This document shows positions 6,716 to 15,216 of a DNA stretch of 31,810 nucleotides, piece by piece. The position numbers were made by a program, and so were the translations under genes. The notes below the pieces were generated by a model. The model had not been told where the DNA came from, did not search any database, and saw only the letters and a program-made list of their open reading frames with translations. How positions within the stretch are numbered: the stretch's first letter is position 1; every line of letters starts with the position of its first letter. Source of the DNA: Armatimonadetes bacterium UBA5352 (lineage in GTDB: Bacteria > Armatimonadota > Zipacnadia > Zipacnadales > UBA5352); assembly GCA_002411015.1 (NCBI GenBank), contig DHPY01000101.1, forward strand, positions 1-31,810, given 5' to 3'.

Positions 6716-9109
6716 TCACCTTCCCAGCCAGCGTGGCCGCGCGTGCGCCACCGCAAGAAGAGCGAAGGCGATCGCGTAGACCGCCGCTCCTCCGAGCAGC
6801 ACCGTGTGGAAGCCCCAGAGCTTGCCGCCGAGCATCGCGCTGACTGAGCCGAGGACGGAGACGACACCGTTGACGCCCCATGCCCATGGCACGATATCGC
6901 CCTTCCAGCGCCCCACCTCCCGCAGGCCCGTGGGGAACGGAATGCCCATCGCGAAGCCAGGTGGCATGAGCAGGGCCATCGCAATCGCCGCGCGCAGGCC
7001 AATCGGCCAGCCGAGAGTAGCATTGAGCAGCGGCGGAAGCACCAGCAGCAGCACGATCACTGCGCCCGAGACGGCCAGGGCAGCCAGCGCCGCCCTGCGG
7101 AGCATCTTGCTCTCCGGCCAGCTCTGGCTGTACAGGCTGCCGGCCCCGCTGCCGACCAGCAGCGAGAAGAGGATCACCGAGAGCGTCAGTGCCGGATAGC
7201 CAAGGTAAAGGATCAGCTTCTGCGCGAGGCAGACCTCCACGAGCATGTATCCGGCGCCGAGCAGCGCGAAGTAGATCACCGCGCCGGTGAGCGTCCCCAC
7301 GCCCCCCGCGCCCATCCGGCTGAGCCACGCGATGGCGCCGATGGAGAAGGCAAGCACGATCAGGGCGATGCCCCAGACAAAGCCTGACATCTGCGGCGGG
7401 ATGCCCGGGTGGAAGTCAACCACGAAGGGCCGATCGTCCACCACCGGTGCAACGTTGACGTCGCTGTTGAGCCACCACTGGTCATAATCCTGAGCAAAGC
7501 GCTCAACGCTTCCTGCGGAGCGGAGCCGGCCGAACGGTGGCACCTCGTAGGCGCCGGGGAGGAAGACCGGCTCGAGGCCGAGGGCGATCGCCTGCCGTGC
7601 GAGGTAGGAGGAGCGGTCCGCGGGGATGGGCGAGCGCGAGATGATCACAAGCTGCCGGTACGGGCCCATGAAGTAGAAGCGGCCCGGCACGCTGATCATC
7701 GCTACATGCTGCAGTGCTTCCTCGTACGACAGGCCCTCACGCTGCAGCGCCTCGATGCCGGTGAGCACCAGCCGCGCCTGCACGAGAAGGTCCTGGCAGA
7801 CGATCGCCACCTGCCCGTTGTCACTGAGGTGGCTGAGGTAGTCCTCGAAGCCCTCCACAGTGTGGATGTAGCTTTCGACGAGTGCCAGGCTGCTCGACGC
7901 GGTGGTCGCGCTCTTTGTGAGGGCCATGTAGATCAGGTCGTACTGCTTCTTCGAGCGCCGGACGTAGCTGCGCCCTTCGGCAAGCTCGATGTTCACGTTC
8001 GAGTAGTCATACAGCGGCCCTGCGAAGTCGCGATAGCGGCGCACGATCGGGGCCATTGAGGGGTTGAGCTCAGCGCCGTCGATCTCAGTCGCACCGGCAA
8101 TCAGCGCCAGCAGCACGTCGAGGCCCGCCCCCGGGCCGATCAGCAGCACCCGGTCCGGATCACCCGTCAGGAAGGGGAAGAAGCCGATGAAGCTGCGGTA
8201 GCGCTCGGCGGCCTCGCCAAGGTCGCCGGTGAAGTAAGAGAGATTGGTCGGCACCTCGCCATCGGTGTAGACGTAGAGGTCGTCGGTGGGCTCGTAGTGT
8301 CCGTCCTCGCGGGCGTTCGCCACAACGTCAGTGCGGGCGAAGGCATTCCAGTCGGTGTAGACGATCTTCGCCTTCTTCGGGTCGCTCAGCTCCACGCTGA
8401 AGAGCGGCTTCACGGCATCGCCTGCCCCCGGCGGGACGCGCGGAAGGTCAATCAGCGGCCTCGTCGCGCTCATGCCGACGGCCACGAGCGCCGCAACCGC
8501 GAGCACTCCTCCCACTGCCCGCAGCCAGGCGCGATTCGCGACCACGACCGAGGCGATGGCTGCCAGGGCCGCGCACAGGAAGGGGACGCCGGTGGCGCCG
8601 AGGAGTTGGAGGGCGATGATGACGGCGCAGCTTCCGAGGGCGGCGCCGGTGAGGTCGAAGAAGTACAGACGGCCGCCCTGGTGCGACCAGATGGCGAAGG
8701 CGTGGCTGAGGAAGGCGCCGGCGAAGATGAACGGCACGATGCAGATCCCGCCGACGATCCCCAGCGAGGTCAGGTGGGCTGCCATGGACTGTGAGAACAG
8801 CAGCGCCACGGCGCCGGCGTAGGTGACGGCTGCCGCGGCGGCGAGGAGGCTGAGGATCGTGCTGTCGGCGGTGGCGCGGCGGCGAAGCCAGAGGAAGTCG
8901 ACCAGGCCGCCGACTCCGATGCCACAGGTGGCCATGGAGATGGCCAGGAAGACGAAGTGGTAGCGCAGCAGCACACTGAAGGCACGGGTGAGTGCGACCT
9001 CGAAGATTAGTCCGGCGAGGGCGATGAGGAACACGCCCGCCAGCACGCCCGCGGGCACCACCCTCGGCCGGGTCTCCGCAGCCTCACTCAGTCTTCGCAG
9101 CCTCCCCAT
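6716..9109 (-). CDS. Membrane-embedded spermidine-synthase-like protein
   Basis: About 797 residues: an N-terminal bundle of roughly six to seven transmembrane helices (about 20-215), a soluble Rossmann methyltransferase/aminopropyltransferase-like domain (about 240-620), then a C-terminal bundle of about seven helices. The soluble domain shows LLIGPGAGLDV (323-331), GAELNPSM with the acidic cofactor residue Glu347, LAEGRSYVR and DLIYMAL, the spermidine synthase fold pattern. Such fused proteins are widespread in environmental bacteria, but their substrate is not settled, so a polyamine role should not be assumed. The start is uncertain: ATG at 9109 overlaps topA by 26 bp; GTG codons at 9061 or 9046, with GGAG or GAGGGTGG upstream, would also keep all helices. 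The frame stays open to 9760 but that part lies inside topA and is not coding for this protein. Confidence 0.8.
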   Translation of the reverse strand: MGRLRRLSEAAETRPRVVPAGVLAGVFLIALAGLIFEVALTRAFSVLLRYHFVFLAISMATCGIGVGGLVDFLWLRRRATADSTILSLLAAAAAVTYAGAVALLFSQSMAAHLTSLGIVGGICIVPFIFAGAFLSHAFAIWSHQGGRLYFFDLTGAALGSCAVIIALQLLGATGVPFLCAALAAIASVVVANRAWLRAVGGVLAVAALVAVGMSATRPLIDLPRVPPGAGDAVKPLFSVELSDPKKAKIVYTDWNAFARTDVVANAREDGHYEPTDDLYVYTDGEVPTNLSYFTGDLGEAAERYRSFIGFFPFLTGDPDRVLLIGPGAGLDVLLALIAGATEIDGAELNPSMAPIVRRYRDFAGPLYDYSNVNIELAEGRSYVRRSKKQYDLIYMALTKSATTASSSLALVESYIHTVEGFEDYLSHLSDNGQVAIVCQDLLVQARLVLTGIEALQREGLSYEEALQHVAMISVPGRFYFMGPYRQLVIISRSPIPADRSSYLARQAIALGLEPVFLPGAYEVPPFGRLRSAGSVERFAQDYDQWWLNSDVNVAPVVDDRPFVVDFHPGIPPQMSGFVWGIALIVLAFSIGAIAWLSRMGAGGVGTLTGAVIYFALLGAGYMLVEVCLAQKLILYLGYPALTLSVILFSLLVGSGAGSLYSQSWPESKMLRRAALAALAVSGAVIVLLLVLPPLLNATLGWPIGLRAAIAMALLMPPGFAMGIPFPTGLREVGRWKGDIVPWAWGVNGVVSVLGSVSAMLGGKLWGFHTVLLGGAAVYAIAFALLAVAHARPRWLGR

Positions 9110-11561
9110 CGGGCTGGTAGTCGCGGGTGTAGCGGCACTTCGGATAGCCGCTGCAGCCGACGAACTTCCCCTTCTTGCCCGCGCGCAGCACCAGCGGCTT
9201 CTCGCACTCAGGGCACTTCTCATCAAGCGTCTCAGGCGCCGGGGGCTCCCATCCTGCGGCAATGGCGTCGCTGATCGGCCGCGTGCCCTTGCACTGCGGG
9301 TATGCGAGGCAGCCGAGGAACTTGCCCCGGCCGCTGCGAACGGCCATCGGGCCGCCGCACTTCGGACAGGCCACAGGGATGCTCCGCAGCACCTCGCCGG
9401 TCGGCTTCGCAAGCTCTGCGGAAGCCTCGCCCAGCACCTGCTCGCCGCTGTAGTCACGCGTGTACTTGCACTTCGGGTAGTTGGAGCAGCCCAGGAACTT
9501 GCCGCGCCGTCCCTGACGCACGAGCAGCGTCCCGTCGCGGCATTCGGGGCAACTCTCGCTGGTCTCCATCGGCCGCTGGCGCTCCTTCGGCGTTCCATCC
9601 TCGGCAACATCGGCGGTGTAGTCGCAATCCGGATAACTGCTGCAGCCGAAGAACGGCCCTCGCCGGCCGGTGCGCAGCAGGAGCTTCTCGCCGCACTCGG
9701 GACAGTCGAACTGCGTCTCCTCCACGGTCGGCCGCTCCAGGACGTCGCCGGAGAGATCAATCGTGTAGTTGCACTCCGGATAGTTCTCGCAGCCCGCGAA
9801 CTTCCCTCGACGGGAGTACTTCACGAGCATCCGCCCGCCACAATCGGCGCAGACGGTGTCCTCCAGCACCCGCGGCGCGGCGTTGTGCGCGGCCTCAAGG
9901 TCGGATTCAAAGGGCTCGTAGAACTCGCGCAGGACCTCGCGCCAGTTGCGCTCGCCGCGCTCGACGATATCGAGGTCGTCCTCGATATGAGCGGTGAACT
10001 CGATGTCCATGATCTCCGGGAAGTTCTCCACGAGGTAGTCGGAGACCGACAGCCCCAGCGGAGTCGGCACGAACTGCCGCTTCTCAGTGGAGACGTACCG
10101 CCGGCGCGTGAGGGTGTCAATGATGTCCGCGTAGGTGCTCGGCCGTCCGATCCCGTTGGCCTCAAGCTCGCGGACCAACGATGCCTCTGTGTAGCGTGGT
10201 GGCGGCTGGGTGAAGTGCTGCTCGGGCTTGAGCTCGACCAGCGCCAGCTCTTCGCCCTCTGTTAGCGCCGGGAGCGACTTGTCCTCGTCGTCCCGCTCCA
10301 TGACCGCGTACCAGCCGGGGAAGATGACGACCTGCCCGGTCGCGCGCAGCCCAAACCGGCCGGCCTCGATCTCCACCCCGGTCTGATTGACCACCGCGGC
10401 GGCCATCTGCGACGCCACGAAGCGGCGCCAGATCAGGTCGTAGAGCGCGAACTGCTCCTTGCTGAGCACACTCTTGAGGCTCTCGGGCGTCTGGCGAACG
10501 TTCGTCGGCCGGATCGCCTCGTGAGCCTCCTGCGCGCCCTTGACCTTCTTCCCGCGGGCCCCGGGGCCGACGTACTTCCCGCCCCACTCGCCCTCAATGA
10601 AGTCCGCGGCCTGCTCGCGCGCTGAGGCGGCGATGTTCGTCGAGTCGGTCCGCATGTAGGTGATGAGACCGTGGCTGCCGTCGCCGGTCTCGATCCCCTC
10701 GTAGAGCTGCTGGGCGATCTGCATCGTCTTCCGCGCGCCGTAGCGGAGGCGGCTGGAGGCCGCGCTCTGCAGCGTTGAGGTGATGAACGGCGGCTGCGGA
10801 TTACGCTTCTGATGCTTCTCCTCGATCGCGCCGACGATGTACGTCTCGCGGCTCAGCTCCTCAACGAGCGGCGTCACGTCCTCCTCCGAGGGAAGCTGCG
10901 CCTCCTCGCCGCCGATGGTCTTGAGCTCGGCCTCGAACTGCTCGCGCCCGTCGGGCTGAAGAAGTGCGGTGATCGACCACCACTCCACCGGCACGAAAGC
11001 AGCGCGCTCCCGCTCCCGGTCGGTGATCAGCCGCAACGCCACCGATTGGACGCGCCCGGCTGAGAGCCCGGCGCCACCCTTCCCGCCGCCTCCGCCAACC
11101 TTCTTCCACAGAACGGGGCTCAGCGAATAGCCGACCAGGCGGTCGAGTATACGGCGCGCCTGTTGGGCGTCGACGCGATCCATGTCTATCTGGCCAGGGT
11201 TCTCGAGCGCGTCCAGCACGGCCTCACGCGTGATCTCGTTGAACTGGATGCGGCGCGCGGAGCGCAGCCCCAGCTCATCCATGATGTGCCACGCAATCGC
11301 CTCACCCTCGCGATCAGGGTCAGTCGCGAGGTAGATCTCCTCAACGTCCTTGAGTGCCTTCTTGAGCTGGCTGATTGCACGCTTGCCGGAGACCACGTAG
11401 GTGGGCTCGAAGTCACCCTCGAGGTCTACGCCCATCCCGCTCTCAGGAAGGTCGCGCACATGACCCATTGACGCGACGAGTACGTACTCATCGGGGAGGA
11501 ATGCGGAGAGCGTGCGCGTCTTGGTTGGCGATTCGACGACAATGGCTTTCTTTGCAGACAC
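9084..11561 (-). CDS. topA: DNA topoisomerase I (type IA)
   Basis: Relaxes negatively supercoiled DNA by single-strand passage. The 825-residue protein has the Toprim domain first (KAIVVESPTKTRTL with Glu10; ATDPDREGEA with Asp81, Asp83 and Glu85), then the archway domains, and the catalytic tyrosine Tyr302 in GLITYMRTDST. A glycine-rich loop GGGGGKGGAG (157-166) sits before LSAGRVQSVALR. The C-terminus carries five topoisomerase-type zinc ribbons, each CPxC...GCxxYPxC, beginning near residues 580, 625, 675, 720 and 770. The start is GTG at 11561, preceded by AGGA about 9 bases upstream. It lies 106 bp after dprA, an association common in bacteria, and its end overlaps or abuts the next gene. 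Identity is certain. Confidence 0.97.
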   Translation of the reverse strand: MSAKKAIVVESPTKTRTLSAFLPDEYVLVASMGHVRDLPESGMGVDLEGDFEPTYVVSGKRAISQLKKALKDVEEIYLATDPDREGEAIAWHIMDELGLRSARRIQFNEITREAVLDALENPGQIDMDRVDAQQARRILDRLVGYSLSPVLWKKVGGGGGKGGAGLSAGRVQSVALRLITDRERERAAFVPVEWWSITALLQPDGREQFEAELKTIGGEEAQLPSEEDVTPLVEELSRETYIVGAIEEKHQKRNPQPPFITSTLQSAASSRLRYGARKTMQIAQQLYEGIETGDGSHGLITYMRTDSTNIAASAREQAADFIEGEWGGKYVGPGARGKKVKGAQEAHEAIRPTNVRQTPESLKSVLSKEQFALYDLIWRRFVASQMAAAVVNQTGVEIEAGRFGLRATGQVVIFPGWYAVMERDDEDKSLPALTEGEELALVELKPEQHFTQPPPRYTEASLVRELEANGIGRPSTYADIIDTLTRRRYVSTEKRQFVPTPLGLSVSDYLVENFPEIMDIEFTAHIEDDLDIVERGERNWREVLREFYEPFESDLEAAHNAAPRVLEDTVCADCGGRMLVKYSRRGKFAGCENYPECNYTIDLSGDVLERPTVEETQFDCPECGEKLLLRTGRRGPFFGCSSYPDCDYTADVAEDGTPKERQRPMETSESCPECRDGTLLVRQGRRGKFLGCSNYPKCKYTRDYSGEQVLGEASAELAKPTGEVLRSIPVACPKCGGPMAVRSGRGKFLGCLAYPQCKGTRPISDAIAAGWEPPAPETLDEKCPECEKPLVLRAGKKGKFVGCSGYPKCRYTRDYQPDGEAAKTE

Positions 11562-11617
11562 GGTATCATTCCTGCAACGCGGCCGGCCCGCCGGTTCGGC
11601 GGACGCCGCAGACTGGT

Positions 11618-11637
11618 GTCACTGTGACGGACGTCAC
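11618..11637. promoter_or_regulatory. Overlapping palindromes upstream of topA
   Basis: GTCAC T GTGAC (11618-11628) overlaps GTGACG GA CGTCAC (11624-11637); both are perfect inverted repeats in the 106-bp dprA-topA gap, 57-76 bases before the topA start. This could be an operator for a dimeric regulator. I cannot name the regulator. Confidence 0.35.
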
Positions 11638-11667
11638 TTCGATGCCGCACGAACGCACCCGCGGCGG

Positions 11668-12783
11668 CTATACGGTACGCACGAACTGATTTCCCGGGAA
11701 ACGCCTGACGAGACCTTTGACCTCAAGCAACATGAGCGCCGCCGATACCTGCGACAGCGGCAGCCGGCAATCGAGCGCAACGTCATCAATGTTTCGCGGC
11801 TGGTGGCTGAGCGCATCCAGCACCTGCTGCTGGTCGGCCGGGAGGTCATCGAGCTTGCGCTCGCGCTCCACGGCCGGCTCGCGCTCCGGCACGGCCTCCA
11901 GCATGATCCCAAGGCCCTGCACGATGTCCTCGGCGGTCTCCACCAGCAGCGCGCCATCGCGGAGCAGGTCGTGGCATCCGCGGCTGACCGGGCTGGTGAT
12001 GTTGCCCGGCACCGCAAACACCGCCCTGCCGCTCTCGCCGGCGAGTCTGGCGGTGATGAGCGCGCCGCTCTTCACCGGCGCCTCAATGACGACCGTGCCG
12101 AGGGACATCCCTGCGATGATCCGGTTGCGCTGCGGAAAGCGGTCGCGGGTGGGCGGCGTGCCCATCGCAAGCTCGCTGATGACGGCGCCCGACTGCGCGA
12201 TCTGCTCTCGGAGTTGCGAGTTTGCGGACGGGTAGTTGATGTCTATCCCGCAGCCGGTGACGGCGATGGTTCGGCCGCCCGCGTTGAGGGCGGCCTGATG
12301 CGCGTCGGCGTCAACGCCCATCGCCAGCCCGCTCACCACCGTGAAACCGCGGCGGATCAGGTCGCGCGTGAGTTGGCCCGCCACCTGCTCACCGTAGGGA
12401 CTGCGCTTACGGGTGCCCACCAGGGCGATCGAGAGGTCGTCGCGATCGGTCAACGTGCCGCGGACGAATAGCAGTGGCGGAGGATCGTCAATCTCCCGCA
12501 GAAGTGCAGGGTAGCCCTCGTCCACGATCGGCAGAAGGTGGGCGCCGAGTTCTCCGAGGCGCTCAAGCATTCCCGCCGTGTCAAGCCCTGTCTCGGCCGC
12601 TCGCAGCTTCCCAAGATGTGTCGCCGCGATACCCTCGACGCTACGCAGATGCTCGTTGGTTGCGCCAAAGATCGACTCCGGGGAGCCGAAGCTCTCGAGC
12701 AGGGCGAGTTGGAGCTTTAGGGCGATCCCGCTCGCGTTGAGACGCAACCATGCTTCGGATTGTGACGAGCCGTCTTCCCCCAT
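11668..12783 (-). CDS. dprA: DNA-processing protein DprA
   Basis: Binds incoming single-stranded DNA and loads RecA during natural transformation. The 371-residue protein has an N-terminal helical region with a helix-hairpin-helix-like part (LRSVEGIAATHLGKLRA, 47-63), the Rossmann-like core (about 80-290) with ALVGTRKRSPYG (120-131), SGLAMGVDADAH (151-162), FPQRNRIIAG (216-225), SGALITAR (239-246) and FAVPG, and a winged-helix C-terminus (about 315-371). All are standard for DprA/Smf. The ATG at 12783 gives a normal-length protein. It follows a probable terminator and precedes topA by 106 bp on the same strand. No other competence genes are in the window, so whether the organism is transformable is unknown. 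Confidence 0.95.
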   Translation of the reverse strand: MGEDGSSQSEAWLRLNASGIALKLQLALLESFGSPESIFGATNEHLRSVEGIAATHLGKLRAAETGLDTAGMLERLGELGAHLLPIVDEGYPALLREIDDPPPLLFVRGTLTDRDDLSIALVGTRKRSPYGEQVAGQLTRDLIRRGFTVVSGLAMGVDADAHQAALNAGGRTIAVTGCGIDINYPSANSQLREQIAQSGAVISELAMGTPPTRDRFPQRNRIIAGMSLGTVVIEAPVKSGALITARLAGESGRAVFAVPGNITSPVSRGCHDLLRDGALLVETAEDIVQGLGIMLEAVPEREPAVERERKLDDLPADQQQVLDALSHQPRNIDDVALDCRLPLSQVSAALMLLEVKGLVRRFPGNQFVRTV

Positions 12784-12837
12784 GGTTCACTCCCCGCGCA
12801 CGGGCGAACCGCCCGGGACCGATGTCCATGAAAAGCG

Positions 12838-12868
12838 GCCAGGAGGCGACGCTGCCTGGCCTCCTGGC
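12838..12868 (-). terminator. Probable intrinsic terminator after the LapA-like gene
   Basis: GCCAGGAGGC (12838-12847) and GCCTCCTGGC (12859-12868) form a perfect 10-bp stem with an 11-base loop. On the minus strand the stem is followed by CGCTTTTC, a short T-run. It lies 24 bases after the LapA-like stop and before dprA, so it probably ends the TPR-to-LapA operon. Confidence 0.6.
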
Positions 12869-12891
12869 GCGCTGTGCGTGCAACGGCCTGC

Positions 12892-13323
12892 TTAGCCCTC
12901 GTCGCCCTCGTCGCCCTCGGGGAGGCCGAGGTCGGTGACCTCACTGCGTTCGCCGGTCTCGGTCGCGGGCGAGAGCTGCTCGAGCTGCGTCTGCAGCTTC
13001 ACGACACGGTTCTTGAGAGCCTCGATCTTGCGCCCGCGGTCCTTGCAGCGAAGCTGCTCGGCCTGGAGGCGGTCCTCCGCGGCGATGAGCTTGCTCTTGA
13101 GCGACGCCCATGGTGCGCTGAGCGCGATCGCCATGATGATCGCACCCACGAGCAGCCCCGCCAGTGGCAGCAGGAAGAGGGGCACCGGCGCCCCGCCGGA
13201 TATGTCCTGGCTGAGGTAGTAGCCGGTTACAGAGACGGTCCCCGCGTTCCACAGCGAGAAGAAGACCGCGTAGACGATGAAGATCAGCAGGATCAACACT
13301 GTCACGATTGCCTGAGCCATCAT
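12892..13323 (-). CDS. LapA-domain (DUF1049-like) inner-membrane protein with coiled coil
   Basis: A 143-residue protein with two transmembrane helices (about 5-26 and 48-70), a short polar loop between them, a basic coiled coil (about 72-117, LKSKLIAAEDRLQAEQ...) and an acidic tail ending in a triple GDEG-type repeat. This layout matches the lipopolysaccharide assembly protein A domain family, small inner-membrane proteins with a cytoplasmic coiled coil; in E. coli LapA acts with LapB, a TPR protein, on LPS synthesis. The TPR gene two places upstream is not obviously LapB. Start choice between two adjacent ATG codons (13323, 13320) is open; AGGGGGT lies just upstream. It is 37 bp after the propeller gene and the last gene before a probable terminator. 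Confidence 0.7.
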   Translation of the reverse strand: MMAQAIVTVLILLIFIVYAVFFSLWNAGTVSVTGYYLSQDISGGAPVPLFLLPLAGLLVGAIIMAIALSAPWASLKSKLIAAEDRLQAEQLRCKDRGRKIEALKNRVVKLQTQLEQLSPATETGERSEVTDLGLPEGDEGDEG

Positions 13324-13360
13324 ACGACCCCCTGGCAGTCTGCGTGTACCATGTCTTGCG

Positions 13361-15187
13361 CTACGGCATCATTTCTGGCGGCATCATCTCGCCGGGAAAG
13401 GCGCCGGGCTCGAAGGTCGGAACTCGCGGCTTCGGCGGCGCCGGAGCCTTCAGCTTGTTGTCAACGGTGAAGCTCACGTACTTGACCGCGCGGTTGCCGC
13501 GCCAGTCGACCGCCTCGATCATGACCTGCTTTACACCGTTCGGCAGGTTTGCCGCGGCGCCACGCGGGTCGTAGATGTACCAGACCAGACCCTCACGTGC
13601 GTCGTAGGTGTAGGAGGCGGGTTGGCCGTTGAGGGTGACCGAGACCATCTCCGGGTTCACGCCCGTGCCCTCGTCCTGCACCAGGACGGAGATGAAGATC
13701 GGGGGTGTGCCGGGTACCGCGATCTCGTCTGCGTAGCGGTCCGGGAAATCGTCTTCGTCAGCGAGCATCATGTCGAAGCGCGCGCGCTGCCGGCTCCCAC
13801 CAGGCACCTCAAGCACGGCGTCGGCGATGGTGGGCGCGACGTTATCGGGTGCAAGCGAGCTGAAGCCGTAGATGACGCCATCGTCGCCGAGGGTGAAGAG
13901 AGCGTTATCCACGACCGCTACGGACGGGTCCACGACCTTCTCGAACTTGAGCTCCTGCACCTGGTACTGGCCCGTCCCCGGCCCCACGCCGGGCTCGATG
14001 CCGGGCTCCAATCCCGGCTCCATGCCCGGCTCGATCATGGGCGGCTCCATGCCAGGCGCCGGGCCCATGCCGGGGTCCAACATCATGCCCGGGTCCATCA
14101 TGCCTGGATCCATCATACCGGGCTCCGTCATACCACCGACGGGCGTGGCGACCTTCGTCTCAGCCTCGGGCAGGGTGTACTTCCAGAGGAGGTCGCGACC
14201 ATCCAGGCTGATAGCGACAAGATCGCGGGCGCCGGAGCGGAAGACGATCATGTCGTCCACGATGACCGGCGAGCTGGCAATCGGCTCAGCGGCGCCATCA
14301 CTGGGCCACTTCCACATGGCCGCGCCACGGTTGCTGTCGATGCCGTAGACGGAGCCGTCCCGGGTGCCGATGTAGACGTTGCGGCCGTAGACCGCGGGGG
14401 AACCGACGATCAGATCACCGGCGCGGAACGGCCGGCCCCAGACGAGGCGGCCGGAGTAGAGATCGCGCGCATTCAGATCGCGGCCGGAGGCGTAGATGAC
14501 CTTCGTGCGCTCACCGACCGGAGAGGCGAAGAAGTTGTTGGGCTCGATGGACTCGGACCAGATCAGTTGGCCATTGCTGTTGAGGCAGTAGATGTCGCCG
14601 CTGAGGGAGCCAACGACAACCACATCGCGGTAGACGAGCGGCGCGGCCTTGATATCGCCCGAAGTCTGGAACTGCCACAGCGGCCGACGGGTCTCGAGGT
14701 CGAGGGCGGTGATCCGATTGTCATCGGAGCCGAAGTAGATCACGCCGTAGGCGATGACGGGGGGGGTGTCGATGCCGCCGCCAGTGGCATAGCGCCACTC
14801 GACAGAGCCATCGCGGGTATCGATGGCCCAGAGATTATCGTCCCGGCTGCCGAAGTACAGAATGCCATCCGCGATAGCGGGGCTTGAGAGGATCTCGTCC
14901 CCTGCTGACTGCTCCCACAGGAGCGCTCCGGTGAGGCGATCGATCGCATAGATCGTGTCGCCGACCGGCGCGTAGACGGCATTCTCGTCCACCGCCGGAG
15001 TGGCGACGGCGTTGAACGTCTCAGCCTCCGTCGCGTACTTCCAGGCGAGGCTTGTGGGGAAGGTGATGGTGGCGTTCGAGACACCACTACTCTCCTCGTC
15101 GTATCGCATCTGCCAGGTGACGTCCTGAGCCACCGCGACAGAGGCCAGGAGAGTGAAAGCAACTATCAGCGCCATGCCGGATCGCAT
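13361..15187 (-). CDS. Secreted PQQ-type beta-propeller protein
   Basis: A 608-residue exported protein. Residues 1-20 are a clear Sec signal peptide (MALIVAFTLLASVAVAQ). From about 45 to 370 there are repeated PQQ/BamB-like blades, each ending in a pattern such as YAIDRLTGALLWE, WAIDTRDGSVEWRY or TALDLETRRPLWQF. A Met/Pro/Gly-rich linker (about 373-425) interrupts before a last blade-like segment (GDDGVIYGFSS). The C-terminal 150 residues look like an Ig-like beta domain (VSVTLNGQPASYTYDAREG) and end in another Pro/Met-rich tail. Blades of this kind are usually protein-interaction scaffolds; enzymatic quinoprotein residues are not evident. The ATG at 15187 has GGAGGAAC 4-11 bases upstream, which decides it against the longer open frame to 15259. 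It is 29 bp after the M16-like gene. Confidence 0.85.
   Translation of the reverse strand: MRSGMALIVAFTLLASVAVAQDVTWQMRYDEESSGVSNATITFPTSLAWKYATEAETFNAVATPAVDENAVYAPVGDTIYAIDRLTGALLWEQSAGDEILSSPAIADGILYFGSRDDNLWAIDTRDGSVEWRYATGGGIDTPPVIAYGVIYFGSDDNRITALDLETRRPLWQFQTSGDIKAAPLVYRDVVVVGSLSGDIYCLNSNGQLIWSESIEPNNFFASPVGERTKVIYASGRDLNARDLYSGRLVWGRPFRAGDLIVGSPAVYGRNVYIGTRDGSVYGIDSNRGAAMWKWPSDGAAEPIASSPVIVDDMIVFRSGARDLVAISLDGRDLLWKYTLPEAETKVATPVGGMTEPGMMDPGMMDPGMMLDPGMGPAPGMEPPMIEPGMEPGLEPGIEPGVGPGTGQYQVQELKFEKVVDPSVAVVDNALFTLGDDGVIYGFSSLAPDNVAPTIADAVLEVPGGSRQRARFDMMLADEDDFPDRYADEIAVPGTPPIFISVLVQDEGTGVNPEMVSVTLNGQPASYTYDAREGLVWYIYDPRGAAANLPNGVKQVMIEAVDWRGNRAVKYVSFTVDNKLKAPAPPKPRVPTFEPGAFPGEMMPPEMMP
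13976..14131 (-). repeat. In-frame Met/Pro/Gly-rich degenerate tandem repeat
   Basis: Inside the propeller gene the DNA repeats a degenerate 12-18-base unit encoding EPGM, DPGMM and EPGL/EPGI variants, about twelve times. It encodes a flexible extracytoplasmic linker. Length is likely to vary between strains by slippage. Confidence 0.75.
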
Positions 15188-15216
15188 AACCGTTCCTCCA
15201 GCTTCCACGGATAGGA

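Noticed and set aside
9110..9760. N-terminal extension of the spermidine-synthase-like frame
   Set aside because: It lies completely inside topA in another frame, is Arg/Ser-rich and low complexity, and has no family likeness.
11588..11602. CCGCCG GTT CGGCGG hairpin as a terminator after dprA
   Set aside because: The stem is perfect but no T-run follows on the minus strand and it lies within 30 bases of the topA start.
13976..14131. Possible CRISPR array
   Set aside because: Units are short, degenerate, in frame and without unique spacers of constant length; they encode a protein linker.
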